Notes: a model not told the origin generated them from the sequence alone. Shown: positions 9,267 to 18,690, counted from the first letter of the stretch. The stretch is DNA of 35,000 bases from Prorocentrum cordatum (GCA_963575745.1 CAUYUJ010022066.1:1-35000), one strand, 5' to 3'. Translations and numbers: made by a program.

Positions 9267-9459
9267 TTGCCCTGCGAGGCTGGACCAGCTGAGGGCGGGC
9301 AGGACCTGGAGGAGGGATACGGCAAATCCCCCTTGCTCCCGCCCCCGACGCCGCCCTGACGGCGTGGCGGGCGTGCGGCTGCCGCGCCGCGCCCGCCTTC
9401 ACGCGAGCGGCATCCACGCGATGCTGCTCGGCGGTTCCCTCGCGGGGCCCTTCATTCCC

Positions 9460-9472
9460 GACCTCTGAGGTC
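9460..9472. other. 13-bp palindrome GACCTCTGAGGTC
   Basis: Perfect palindrome around a central T, about 70 bp before the 87-bp satellite begins. It may be chance. Confidence 0.3.
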
Positions 9473-9544
9473 TGCGGCTCGCTGGCCGCTTCCCGCCGTC
9501 TGCTCGCCCTCGGGCGGACGCGCGCCGCACTGCTCCCACAGTGC

Positions 9545-10435
9545 CACAGGGAGCTCCACTACAGGCCCCAGCGGCAGGGTTCGCATGGTTAGCCACCCCG
9601 TGCGGCGCACCCATCACACGCTTCGTGGCCCCTGTGGGAGCTCTACCGAAGGCCCCAGTGGCTGGGTTCGCATGGTGACCCGCCATATTTCGCCCCCCCC
9701 CTCCTCACACGCTTCGTCGTCCCATATGAGAGCCCCACCGACGGACACAACAGCAGGGTTAATTGGTGACTTTCACCATGGCGGCACACTCTTCGCACAC
9801 TTTGTGCCCCCAAAGGAACTCCACCGACGGCCTCAGTGGCAGGGTTCTCATGGTTAACCCCCCCGTTTCGGCACACGCCTCGCAAGTTTCGTGGCCCACC
9901 AGGGAGCTCCGCCGAAGCCCTCAGTGGTTGAGTTCAAATGGTGACCCGCCCCAAATCAGCACACCCATCGCACGCTTCGTGGCCTCACAGGGAGCTCGAA
10001 CAAAGACCCTAGTGATTGGATTCACATGGGGACCGCCCCAGTCTGGCGCACCCCTCACACTTTTCATGACCCCCTACTGAGCACCACCAAAGACTCCAGT
10101 TGCAGGTTTAATATGGTGGCATACCCTATTTCGGCGCACCCCTCACCAGCTACGTAGCCCCATAGGGAGCTCGACTGAAGGCCCCAGTGATCGGGTTCAC
10201 ATGGTGGCCCAACCCAAGTCGGTTCACCCTCGCACCTTTCGTGGCCTCACAGGGAGCCCCACCAACGGTCCCAGTGGTTGGGTTCACATCATGACCCGCC
10301 CCATTTCGGCACACGCCTCACATGTTTCGTGTTCCCAGAGGACTCCACCGAAGGCCCCAGTGTCTGCATTTGCATGATGCCTCGCCCCATTTCGGCACAC
10401 ACCTTACACTCTTGGTGGTCCCCCCGTTTACGTTT
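9545..10435 (+). repeat. Degenerate satellite of about 87 bp, ten copies
   Basis: The anchor GGGTTCNCATGGTGAC or its variants falls at 9577, 9664, 9756, 9842, 9930, 10018, 10104, 10193, 10280 and 10366, giving spacings of 86-92 bp. Each unit also contains GGGAGCTC, CCGAAGGCCCCAGTGG, TTTCGGCACACNCCTC and GCTTCGTGGCC. Units differ by many substitutions and small indels, so the array is old. The length is near 29 codons and a minus-strand frame partly repeats at that period, but indels break it, so no protein is claimed. Confidence 0.95.
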
Positions 10436-11447
10436 TGAGCCGCCAGAGTGCGTGCGTGAATGGGGAACGTTGAATGCGGCCTGAAGTTCTTCGGCGAAGC
10501 GATCCCTTCTGGTGTATTGCAGGGTTATGATTACAGTCGCCACGTGTTTAGAAAGGGTAGGGTTCTTCGGCAGGCTAAGTGCACGAGGTATTCCCACACG
10601 GCGTTGGCAACGTCGCAGCATCAGTAGCAGCATGGTCGCAGTTTCAGTAGTAGCAGCAGAGGCAGTATTGCTCGTAGCAGCAATCGCAACTCACGCGGCC
10701 GAGCGCGAATGTATTATGTTTGGGGCAGCGAACCCACCCATTCACCCACATATCGCGCGGCATGTGGCCTCAAAGGACGAAATCTCTTGGCGGCCCTTGC
10801 GCGCCAGCCGGCCCTCCCATCTGTTGGGAAGCAGACAGTTACGGATGGCGAGGATGTGTGGTGTGGATTGTCTTGGTGCTCGGCGCCCAGGAGTTCCAGA
10901 GTCCCCGCGGCGGGGACCAACCCTTCTGGTTCGGCGTCGAAGCCCTGATTCGCCTGACTCGTTCCGCACATGTTGGCAATGCTCCCACGAACGGCATCAG
11001 ATTGCATGAATTCCACTGAGGCCCCAGCAACTCCGCGACAGAGGTTGAATCTCGCACCGACGGGCCCGAGCCCTGATCAGCGGCCACTAGGATCCCCATT
11101 CTCAGTGGTCGCGCAGCCACATGGCGCAGCCGTGCCCGCCGTGCCGAGCTCAACCCCGTCGGCTTGGCCCGTCTGTTTCCCCTTCCTGTGTGCGCTGCTA
11201 CCGGCCAGACATGGCCCGCCAGGGCCCGCCAGCTCAATCGTTTTTAACATGCCAGTTTTGCGCTGTAGATATCCGGCCGCCTGCGGCGAAGCCCACCATC
11301 GAGCCAGCGCAACGCGGCAGTTGGAAGGCAGTTCGAGCCCAGTGTTGTGTGTTGAAATAGTGCATGTCTGAGAAACCTTTATTGTCCGCAGCTTCCCTTT
11401 GCTTTTTCCCTTCACCTTAGAGGCGTCTTGGGGAAATCGTCAGGCTT
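10436..11447. other. Unassigned DNA
   Basis: About 1 kb without a recognisable gene. AGC/AGT triplets cluster at 10612-10690. Frames of 75-165 residues overlap on both strands, none with a known domain. The words ACGAACGG and TGAATTCCA near 10990-11015 loosely resemble a passage at 16445-16475 in the 3' part of the LINE region; the match is too short to interpret. Confidence 0.45.
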
Positions 11448-11540
11448 GAGAGAGAGAGAGAGAGAAACAAAAACAACATGAGGAGGCTTACCTGGAGGGG
11501 AGGAGGAGGAGGAGGAGGAGGAGGAGGAGGAGGAGGAGGA
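11448..11540 (+). repeat. GA dinucleotide run followed by GGA triplets
   Basis: (GA)n at 11448-11465, then a short ordinary stretch, then (GGA)n at 11494-11540. Purine-rich microsatellites. Confidence 0.9.
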
Positions 11541-12110
11541 TATGCGCGGCGCTGTGGATTGAAATCTATGTGCTGCGCCGTGGCCCGGCAGCGCGAAGGC
11601 GGTTGGGCGCGGCCGGCAGAGGCTCGTTTCCTTTTCGGTCTGGGTCAGGGGCTGCGGCCTGCAGGCCAGAGGGAGCTTTGAGAGCGATGGGGCCGCAACA
11701 TCGCTGGAGGGCTGGGCGGCAATACAGTTGTTCTACGAGGCAACCAGCAGGCATTCTGACAAGCCGCAATCGGGCAGGCGCGGTGGTGGATTATATCGGT
11801 GGTGCACTCATGATTATGTCCTTGTGCGTTGCACGCCTTCCGCACGCTGCGTGAGACTTGACCTTTGATTTCGTTGCCGATGAGTGGAGGCGTGCTCCAC
11901 TGGCCGCACTGCCTGCGCGCCCGTCTCGGGCACCAGCTCATTGCCCAATGCTGCGGCAGTGAAGTCCAGCTTCCCGCGGCAGGTCCCGCCATCGCGTAAA
12001 CCCAGCATTCTGGGTGGCGACCGTCCGAGGGGTCACGGGAGGCCGTCTCGTGTGACACGTCGTGTCTCCAGGCTCGGGAGAGCCGTGATGAGGGTTATGA
12101 GGATGGTGCG
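11541..12110. other. Unassigned DNA
   Basis: Minus-strand frame 11645-12058 (137 codons) is the longest open frame, but it has no recognised domain. No repeat is evident. Confidence 0.4.
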
Positions 12111-12640
12111 GGTGACGACGACGACAACGATGATGATGTTGATGCTGACGATGTTGATGATGATGGTGTTGATGATGATGTTGCTGCTGATGATGTTGTT
12201 GATGATGATGATTACGACGACGACAGCGACGACAACGACGACGACGATGATGATGACGATGATGAGATTGATAGTGACGATGATGATGGCGACGATGCTG
12301 ATGGTGGTGGTGATGATGACCGCGATGAAGATGACGATGACGTTAGTCATGGAAATCATGTAGTGGTGGCGGTGATGTTGATGATGATGTGGATGAATGC
12401 TGATTCATAGTTAATGATGATGGTGATGATGATGATGATGGTGACGATGGTGACGATGGAGATGATGTCAATGGGCTATGATGCTGATATTGGTATTGAT
12501 GATGCTGCTGGTGATGAGGATTACGCTGCTGATGCGGATGCGGACTGCGGTGCTAATGTTAGTGTTGATGTTGATGCTGATGAAGATGAAGATGTTGCTG
12601 GCGTTGCTGATGCTGTGGGTGATGTTGGTTCTGATGGTGA

Positions 12641-12672
<32 letters not shown>

Positions 12673-12681
12673 ATGATGGTT

Positions 12682-12764
<83 letters not shown>
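12111..12764 (+). repeat. GAT/GAC triplet tract
   Basis: Degenerate GAC, GAT and GTT triplets lead into a perfect ATG/GAT run of about 27 units at 12682-12764. Plus frames read as poly-Asp or poly-Met and minus frames as poly-Ile, His or Ser. Ordinary sequence resumes at about 12765, and the LINE reading frame is first open at 12933. Confidence 0.95.
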
Positions 12765-12995
12765 CCACGCGGCTGAAGGGGAGAGGAACTCCTTGCTCGG
12801 ACTGCCCCTCGGCCCGAGGCGTGTCCCTCTGGCCCCGCGCAGGCAGCGCTCGGGCGCGTGCGCCTCGGCGCACAGCGCAGATTCCCTCGTGTGCCCCGAG
12901 CTGGCCACCGCTTCGGCCGACGCAGACGATAGACAGATCCAGGCAGATGGAAGTTACGCGCCGCCCGCCTTTCCTTCATTGCGAAGTCTTATGAT

Positions 12996-15900
12996 ATGAG
13001 GAACGCCTTCGCCACGGGCGACCACCAGAGGCTCCTCGCCGCTCACACCGTTCGGTGCACGGACGAGCATTTTCATCCCCTCCTTGAGCAGCACCGAGCC
13101 GAAGCGGTAGTTTACCTCCAGGCATCCGACACTAGCCTTGCCCTTCGGCCAGGAACAGGAGGAAGGATGGGAGATTCGAATGAACCAGAGCTTTTCATGG
13201 AAAGTTTTTATCCTTTGCTGTCCAGGTGGAATGAGGAGATGGCCGAAGTTCAAGGAAACCCGTTTCAAGTTGTCTGCCCTTTTACTTCTGTGCAGTTCGA
13301 TGCGAACCTGGGCGCGTTCATAGATGACCTCTTTAAGATTCTGCTGGTGCCCGACGGCACCGCGCTCCAGGCCCTTCAGCTAGATAAGATCGACAACAAT
13401 TCGCTCTCGGAGGCCCTGAACTTAGGCGGGTACGCTCAGAATATAGGTAAGCAGGACACCCTCGTATCTCTTGGAACTCATGGGGCCACCAAAGACGCAG
13501 AACGTCACATATCTGGGAATGCTGTTCAGGATCTTATCCATCTTGGGGGATATGTCCACGTCTCAAACAACAACAGACGTGAACTCGAAGCTAGGCTCCA
13601 GTCGTCCAATGTTGGATGGACGCGTTTGGGTAACTATTGGTTCTCAGGAGGTCCTTGGAAGGCAAAGCGACTTTCTTTCCTCTCGAACGTTGCGGGACGT
13701 CTCTGGTCGGGCCTGGAGAGTTATGTACTTCGTCCTCGGGAATTTCATCGTCTAGATAGTTCGCTCGCACGCAAACTTAGAGCTATGATGCAAGGCAAGG
13801 CACACACCGTCGATGACCAGAACACCCACCACTCCCTCACCACTCAGCAGGTGTTTAAGGAGTGGCAGATTGCACCGTCGGCCATCGAACTTCTCGTGCG
13901 CAGGCTCAGCTGGTGGCAGAGTATCATCCGCGACCCGACCCACCATGGCCAGTTTCTCGCTCTCTTTTTTGGACGATGTCGGTTCGAGCAGCAGGCGGCC
14001 ACAAGCAACCGCCCTGTCAGTGCGGCCACCCTCAGTGAGCAGGGTATCATCGCTGGCGGCTCGAGCATTCACCCGTGGGCACAGCAGCTCGCGGACGATC
14101 TTCTTTGTTTGGCTACACACCCAATAGGCGAGAGCTTTCAGGAGGTGTGGCAGCCGACCGTGGTCAAAACATTGTGGGAAGACGAACACGTTCGAGAGAC
14201 CTTTCTGTATTGCGACGTTCGAGCACTACGGGCCTCCTACTGGACCTTCCAATGGGCCCCCCCAGGACACATCATCCTCAACGACTCCCTCCCCTCCGCG
14301 AATGCGCTCGCCGAGACCGACAGCGATGATGAAATCAACAAACCGTTCGAGTGCACGATCGAGCATTGTGGTAAGCGCTTCAACACGTTGAAACAGCTCG
14401 TCACGCATCAAACTAAATCGAGGGGAGTGGGACATGGTATGCCGTCTATCTTAACTACATTACAGGTGGATAACATATGCCTCGTATGCAGCACAACATT
14501 CCCCAACAGAGACCATGCAGTACGACACTTAAGGCGGGCCTGGCATGCGGGCCGATGCATACCTGAACTTACTCACCATGTTTATCCCTGGGTTCCAGCC
14601 ACATGTACTACATGCACCACATGCCCTCTTCGTGAATATGATCTAGATCCCGCATGTCATCATGAATACCAGGCCCCCGAACAGCTACGGAGACACCTTC
14701 TCTCTCACCTCCCGCCGTCGCCATCGGGTTCCCTGCTCAAACCAGTTTTCAGGACGGAGCGCCGCTCGACTAGATCGAGCCCAGTGTTGCGAGTTTCCCG
14801 CCATCCACAGCACCCGCGGCCGCGAGTGATCGAGGACACCGCTGGTGTACGGGCAGGGCTGCGTCGATCAGCCGACCTTATCCTGAGGCCAGGGCACCCG
14901 CTCGACGTACGCCGACAGCTCCGCAGGGCCTCCCGACGTACAGACACGCCAGTGCCCCCAGCTTGTGAGCCCGTGAGCAGCCAGGTCAGAGCTTCGACGC
15001 CTACACTCCCGCCGCTTCCTGATCAGCATGACGGCAGCCGCAGCCACCAGCGAGGAACGAGCAGCAGGCGCGGCGACGGCGCCGCCCGCGGGGAAGGGCC
15101 CTCCGCCGACGCCAGCCAAGGCGTCTCGGGCGCCCTGGCGTATCCCCCTGGACTCCTCAGCGGGCTCCAAGGGATCTGGCAGCGCCTCCAAGCCAGGGGA
15201 GCCACCGCAGGCCAAGGCGCGCCTGCGATCGCCTCCAGCGCGGCAGCCGCTAGCAGGCCATCGCTCGAAGTCCCCGCGCCCCCCAGCGGCCGCGGACGAG
15301 GACGAGGGCGAGGCCGCAGCCGCGGGCGCGCAGGGCCTGCGCAGGAAGCGCAGGGGCGGCCGCAGGGCCAGGCGCGGCGCGCACAACGACAAGGTCTGGA
15401 GCAGCAAGGACAAGAACCTTCTGAGTCTCTTGCGATCCACGCTGAAGCTGCTGCTCCAGACCACCCACAAGACCAGACTCAACAGCAGCATCGGCATCGA
15501 CACGTACACGATGAGCAGCAAGCACCCCGTCATCGACGGGATCACGAACGAGCTCGAGGGCTACAAGCAGCTCCTCGATCAGCTTCGCAGGAGCGGAGAA
15601 GCCGCCGACAAGGCCAGGCTCAAGGAGATCGGCTCTCCCGCCCCAGCGCTGGGCCTCGCAGCCCTCGAGAGCCTCCAGAAATGCGACATCGGGGGCTCGC
15701 TCAAGGCAGAGATCGCCACGTACCTCGAGAAAGTACAGCCGTTGGACCCAGACGCGGAGGTGGAAATCTCCAAGGACGATCTGCAGACCGCCATCAGCTT
15801 CATACGGCTCGAGAGTTGTTTCGACACGGACAAAATGAAGCTCATCATCGGGGCCCCAACCTGGGAGGGGCGCCTCATCATTCAGAAGGCGCTGGCCTCA

Positions 15901-16379
15901 GAGGGATCGGCCCAGCACCACCGCGGAGTGGCGCCAGCAGGATGGCTCGAGGAAGAAGTGGCTCATTGGTTGGAGACTCTCGAGCAGTAGCAATTCGTTT
16001 CGTCAGGGGTGAATCCCTGCCTGCGTCCAGGAGCGGTGTGACAGTCCACCATATGTGCGCCGCTCCCCTCACGCCACCAGTTTCTTTAGACACGCCAGCG
16101 CCATCTCAAGGCACGCCCTTTTCAGCGCCCATGGCAAGTGCAGCCCAGCCAGTGCTCGTGTCGCCCAGCCTGCCAGCGCAGGTTGCGCCACTTTCAGACT
16201 CTGTGCTTTTCCAACGCCCGCGTGCCACTGACGCTTCGCCAGCACCCGTGCCCGTTTCTTTGCTAGCGCCAGCTGAAACCCCTTCAGCGCCATCGAGTGC
16301 GCCCGACCAGCCGAGTAGCACGCAGGCCCCGTTTGAGTTTGACGCCGAAGATGAGGCGGCACACTTTTTCTTCTTATAG
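12996..16379 (+). CDS. LINE reverse transcriptase fragment with zinc-finger-like clusters
   Basis: RNA-directed DNA polymerase of a non-LTR retrotransposon, which would copy element RNA at a nicked target. The listed start is the first ATG, but the frame is open from 12933 and RT motif A (SYDMRNAF, Asp at 12993-12995) straddles this ATG, so it is not the true start. Motif-B-like RMGDS is at residues 57-61 and the catalytic FIDD at 108-111. The thumb-like region, with RRLSWWQSI and LALFFGR, is at about 286-328. Cys/His clusters follow: C453, C458, H471, H480; C495, C498, H511, H517; and a Cys-rich one at 537-571. Until about residue 660 the composition is protein-like. After that the frame is Arg/Gln/Pro-rich and probably wrong, because the better sequence for 15028-15990 lies one frame over. 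The stop at 16379 may therefore not be biological. The family call is firm; activity is excluded by truncation. Confidence 0.75.
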   Translation: MRNAFATGDHQRLLAAHTVRCTDEHFHPLLEQHRAEAVVYLQASDTSLALRPGTGGRMGDSNEPELFMESFYPLLSRWNEEMAEVQGNPFQVVCPFTSVQFDANLGAFIDDLFKILLVPDGTALQALQLDKIDNNSLSEALNLGGYAQNIGKQDTLVSLGTHGATKDAERHISGNAVQDLIHLGGYVHVSNNNRRELEARLQSSNVGWTRLGNYWFSGGPWKAKRLSFLSNVAGRLWSGLESYVLRPREFHRLDSSLARKLRAMMQGKAHTVDDQNTHHSLTTQQVFKEWQIAPSAIELLVRRLSWWQSIIRDPTHHGQFLALFFGRCRFEQQAATSNRPVSAATLSEQGIIAGGSSIHPWAQQLADDLLCLATHPIGESFQEVWQPTVVKTLWEDEHVRETFLYCDVRALRASYWTFQWAPPGHIILNDSLPSANALAETDSDDEINKPFECTIEHCGKRFNTLKQLVTHQTKSRGVGHGMPSILTTLQVDNICLVCSTTFPNRDHAVRHLRRAWHAGRCIPELTHHVYPWVPATCTTCTTCPLREYDLDPACHHEYQAPEQLRRHLLSHLPPSPSGSLLKPVFRTERRSTRSSPVLRVSRHPQHPRPRVIEDTAGVRAGLRRSADLILRPGHPLDVRRQLRRASRRTDTPVPPACEPVSSQVRASTPTLPPLPDQHDGSRSHQRGTSSRRGDGAARGEGPSADASQGVSGALAYPPGLLSGLQGIWQRLQARGATAGQGAPAIASSAAAASRPSLEVPAPPSGRGRGRGRGRSRGRAGPAQEAQGRPQGQARRAQRQGLEQQGQEPSESLAIHAEAAAPDHPQDQTQQQHRHRHVHDEQQAPRHRRDHERARGLQAAPRSASQERRSRRQGQAQGDRLSRPSAGPRSPREPPEMRHRGLAQGRDRHVPRESTAVGPRRGGGNLQGRSADRHQLHTARELFRHGQNEAHHRGPNLGGAPHHSEGAGLRGIGPAPPRSGASRMARGRSGSLVGDSRAVAIRFVRGESLPASRSGVTVHHMCAAPLTPPVSLDTPAPSQGTPFSAPMASAAQPVLVSPSLPAQVAPLSDSVLFQRPRATDASPAPVPVSLLAPAETPSAPSSAPDQPSSTQAPFEFDAEDEAAHFFFL
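15028..15990 (+). CDS. C-terminal domain of the LINE protein, in a shifted frame
   Basis: This frame (open from 14977) begins with a Lys/Ser/Pro/Ala-rich linker (residues 1-118), including a basic RRKRRGGRRARRG patch at 105-117. It then changes to a well-balanced, mostly helical domain (residues 119-320) with NDKVWSSKDKNLLSLLRSTL near 120-139, the IDTYTM segment near 157-162, CDIGGSLKAEI near 219-229 and APAGWLEEEVAHWLETL at the end. From memory of dinoflagellate LINE-like proteins, a tail of this kind follows the zinc-finger region; I could not check this by alignment. It lies in frame +1 relative to the RT part, so an indel between about 14750 and 15060 probably separated the two. A programmed frameshift is the less likely alternative. 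ATG 15028 is simply the first Met and is not thought to be a real start. Confidence 0.6.
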   Translation: MTAAAATSEERAAGAATAPPAGKGPPPTPAKASRAPWRIPLDSSAGSKGSGSASKPGEPPQAKARLRSPPARQPLAGHRSKSPRPPAAADEDEGEAAAAGAQGLRRKRRGGRRARRGAHNDKVWSSKDKNLLSLLRSTLKLLLQTTHKTRLNSSIGIDTYTMSSKHPVIDGITNELEGYKQLLDQLRRSGEAADKARLKEIGSPAPALGLAALESLQKCDIGGSLKAEIATYLEKVQPLDPDAEVEISKDDLQTAISFIRLESCFDTDKMKLIIGAPTWEGRLIIQKALASEGSAQHHRGVAPAGWLEEEVAHWLETLEQ

Positions 16380-16546
16380 ATGTCTTCCGTTACGAGGCAG
16401 CGCAGCGCAGCCCCCCTGTGCCAGCACCCTCGCGACAGCGGCCCAACGAACGGGGCTTCACGAGTTCCATGGCACTCTGCGGCGGATCATTCTTTTTACT
16501 ATTGCAAGCTGGCTCCAGTTTGATTGGTCCTGATGCCGAGTAAAAA
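15991..16546 (+). other. Probable 3' untranslated region of the LINE
   Basis: It follows the TAG that ends the C-terminal domain and runs to TAAAAAATCG, where the triplet repeat starts. One frame stays open to 16379 and ends in an acidic FEFDAEDEAAHFFFL stretch, which looks oddly protein-like. GCCAGYGC-type words recur at 16130-16290. Either this is untranslated sequence, or the protein had a longer end in the other frame. Confidence 0.4.
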
Positions 16547-16553
16547 ATCGTCG

Positions 16554-16588
<35 letters not shown>

Positions 16589-16602
16589 ATCAGCATCGTC
16601 CG

Positions 16603-16634
<32 letters not shown>

Positions 16635-16662
16635 GCAGCAGCATCATCATCAGCATCATGGC

Positions 16663-16693
<31 letters not shown>

Positions 16694-16753
16694 ATGATGG
16701 CGATGGTGATGATGGTGATGGTGATGGTGATGGTGATGGTGATGGTGATGATG
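16547..16753. repeat. TCG/CAT then GATGGT microsatellite
   Basis: Runs of TCG, then CAT/CAG triplets, then a switch in polarity to ATG and GATGGT hexamers. It directly follows the LINE and may be its 3' tail repeat, since many non-LTR elements end in short repeats. Poly-His, Ile, Met and Ser frames are products of the repeat. Confidence 0.85.
16661..16701. other. Near-perfect 41-bp palindrome in the triplet array
   Basis: The plus strand changes from CAT triplets to ATG triplets around CATGATCATCATGATCATG, so the sequence from GCCATCATC to GATGATGGC is close to its own reverse complement. It could extrude as a cruciform or hairpin. Confidence 0.75.
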
Positions 16754-16769
16754 AAGCTCGTGTTGGCCG

Positions 16770-17230
16770 TCCTGGGGCTGTCTTGGCCTGCTGCGAGACA
16801 GTCTTGGGGCTCCCTTGGGGCCCTCTTGGGCAGTCGCTGGGTCATCTTACGTCGGCTTGGGGCTCTCTTGGGCCGTCGTGGGACTCTTGACGGCATGGTG
16901 GATATCTAGGGGCAGTCTTGGCACCGTTTTGGGCCGTCGAAGAGTCTTCTAAGGCAGTCTTGGGTCCCACGGGAGGCCGTCGTGGAGACGTCTTGGATCC
17001 CTCTTGGGGACCGTCTTTAGTTGCTGGCAGCCCTAAAGGCGAGGATGCGAAAATCATGCAAACAACTCAGGGCAGCCAATGACTGACCCTGCTGGAGGTC
17101 CTCCTGTGGCCACTATGCGTCCTGTATGAGAGACCCTGGGCCGTCTTGAATCAATATTCGGCCGCCTTGGTGCCATCTTGAGCCGTCGTCGGGGCATCTT
17201 GAGCCATTTTGGTGTCCGTGGTTGCCTGAG
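16770..17230 (+). repeat. 11-bp CTTGGGG array
   Basis: In-phase 11-mers such as GTCTTGGGGCT, CCCTTGGGGCC, CTCTTGGGCAG and CTTGGGCCGTC begin right after the triplet tract and decay into GTCTTG-containing variants towards 17230. Same family as 2195-4060 and same orientation. Confidence 0.85.
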
Positions 17231-17319
17231 CAGCCCGTCTTGTAAGTTCGGGACGCATGCCAATTGTTTTCTACCTAAGGATCGTGGCTTGGGAGGCCCT
17301 GGAGCGTTGGGAGCAGTGC

Positions 17320-17475
17320 CTGTGAATGCGGGAAGTGCACGATGAGCGGGTGCGCGTGGGATGAAGGGTCTAGGTGTTTGCAGCCATACGGGAAGTGCAC
17401 AATCCTCGAGCGGGCGAGCATGGAATGAGGGTTCGGACATTCGCTGTCATGCGGGAAGTGCATCATCCTCGAGAG
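17320..17475 (+). repeat. 60-63-bp tandem repeat, about three copies
   Basis: The anchor CGGGAAGTGCA recurs at 17329, 17389 and 17452, with shared ATCCTCGAG, GGAATGAGGG and GCAGCCATA-like blocks between. On the minus strand it reads as a roughly 20-residue HFPH-containing repeat, but the first spacing is 60 and the second 63 with many substitutions. Coding status is uncertain and I favour non-coding. Confidence 0.7.
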
Positions 17476-17479
17476 GGCA

Positions 17480-18061
17480 CGAGGGAAGTGGCCGCCTCGG
17501 AAAGGAGTGGCGGCGCAGGCAAGAACGTGATGGTAGAGGAAGTGGTGGAACCTTCTTAGAGTTCGCGAAACAGACCTTGACATTATTCCACGCCTCAAAG
17601 TGCCAGGGGACACGGTGGCGGATGTCTGCCTTCGAAAGTATGTTCCTTGTCCGCACCAGCGCGCACGCGCTGCAGCGTCAGTATAGTTGCAAACGTGTCC
17701 GTCACATTTCAATTGCAGTAAGATCGCTCTGCAACGGCTTGAAGCTGAGGCAGGGCAAACCAGTGAAGGAATTATAGGGAGAGAGGGAGGGCACATACGA
17801 TCAAGTCTCGCGGGGAGCCTGTTTTTTCTTCTCATCCCCATCGCTTGCGAGCTCGTAGAGGTCTGAGCATCTTGATTGCTGCAGCTGAGAGCAATTCAGG
17901 AATGGCAGCTGTTTCTCGTACGAGTATGCTCGGTTTGCCGCGGTGTCTCTAAACACTCCTCGCATTCCTGGCTCATGCGCGCGTGCTTATCTTCCGCCTC
18001 TTCATCTCCCTACTTTTCCCTCCCAGAATTCCTTTGTCTCTCGCTGTGCAGACACACACAC
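17480..18061. other. Unassigned DNA
   Basis: A plus-strand frame runs 17361-17777 (138 codons) and a minus-strand one 17275-17841. Neither has a recognised domain. Pyrimidine-rich sequence at 17990-18060 leads into the 149-bp repeat. Confidence 0.4.
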
Positions 18062-18690
18062 ATTCACACTCGCAGTACCAGCACTGCAGTGCCGACTGCC
18101 AGTCCGCTCCAGTCAGTTGTGCTGGCAGCCAGTTTGAGACAGCCTCAGCTCAGTCATGCCACACGACGAAAGCCAACATGCCGACAAACTCGCCTGGGCC
18201 AGCCGCTGTGTGCTACAAACCGTGGCAGTGCCAACAGTGCAGTGCGGGCTGCCAGGTCGACCCGGCCAGTAGCGCCGGCAGTAAGTTTGAGCCAGCCCCA
18301 CTGGCGCCACGCGACGTCAGCCAGCAGTGCCGACAGTCCGCTTGGGCCAGCGGTTTTGTGCCAAAAAATCCTTGCAGTGCCAACAGTGCAGTGCCGGCTG
18401 CCAGTTCGACCCGGTCAGTAGAGCCGACAATCAGTTTGAGCCAACCCCACTGGCGCCACGCGACGCCAGCCAGCAGTGCCGACAGTCCGCTTGGGCCAGC
18501 GGTTTTGTGCCAAAAAATCCTTGCAGTGCCCGCTGTGCAGTGCCGACAGCCAGTTCGATCCCGCCAGCAGTGCCGACAGTCACTTCGAGACAGCTTCAGT
18601 GGCGCCACGCGGCGTCGACAGTGTGCTCGAGCCAGCCATGGTGTGCCCAAAACTTGTTGCACTGCGCCGACATCGCCAACTATCGATCTC
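18062..18690 (+). repeat. 149-bp tandem repeat, about four copies
   Basis: The anchor CCGACA(N)nGGGCCAGC occurs at 18181, 18330 and 18479, exactly 149 bp apart. A diverged earlier unit begins near 18096, and a shortened last unit has its anchor near 18615. Each unit contains GCAGTGCC words, CTGGCGCCACGCGACG and TTTTGTGCCAAAAAATCC (best in the two central units, which are nearly identical). Since 149 is not divisible by three, every unit is read in a different frame, so the long frames on both strands are not conserved proteins. Confidence 0.95.

Larger units (their letters stand above)
12933..16540 (+). mobile_element. 5'-truncated non-LTR retrotransposon (LINE) fragment
   Basis: The element contains RT motif A, the RMGDS motif-B-like stretch, motif C (FIDD), a thumb-like region, Cys/His clusters and a helical C-terminal tail, followed by about 550 bp of non-conserved sequence and a triplet microsatellite. 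The endonuclease domain and the N-terminal RT motifs are missing. A stop at 12930-12932 closes the frame and the GAT microsatellite ends at 12764, so the 5' truncation point lies between these positions or the coding sequence was broken there. Such 5' truncation is usual for LINE copies. The 3' boundary is inferred from the start of the triplet run at about 16547. I did not identify target-site duplications. Confidence 0.8.

Noticed and set aside
9545-10435. CRISPR-like array
   Set aside because: Units of about 87 bp are degenerate throughout, with no short identical repeats separated by unique spacers, and the genome is not prokaryotic.
12414-12776. Poly-Asp protein on the plus strand and poly-Ile/His proteins on the minus strand
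   Set aside because: All are direct readings of the GAT triplet array in different frames.
15028-16379. The extension of the RT frame as a genuine 470-residue C-terminus
   Set aside because: The first two thirds are Arg/Gln/Pro-rich and out of frame with a much better protein; the open frame is explained by high GC.
17205-17220. AGCCATTTTGG, resembling part of the dinoflagellate spliced leader
   Set aside because: Only the middle of the leader matches. The required GGCTCAAG end is absent, and the word lies inside a CTTGAGCC-type repeat, so it is probably chance.
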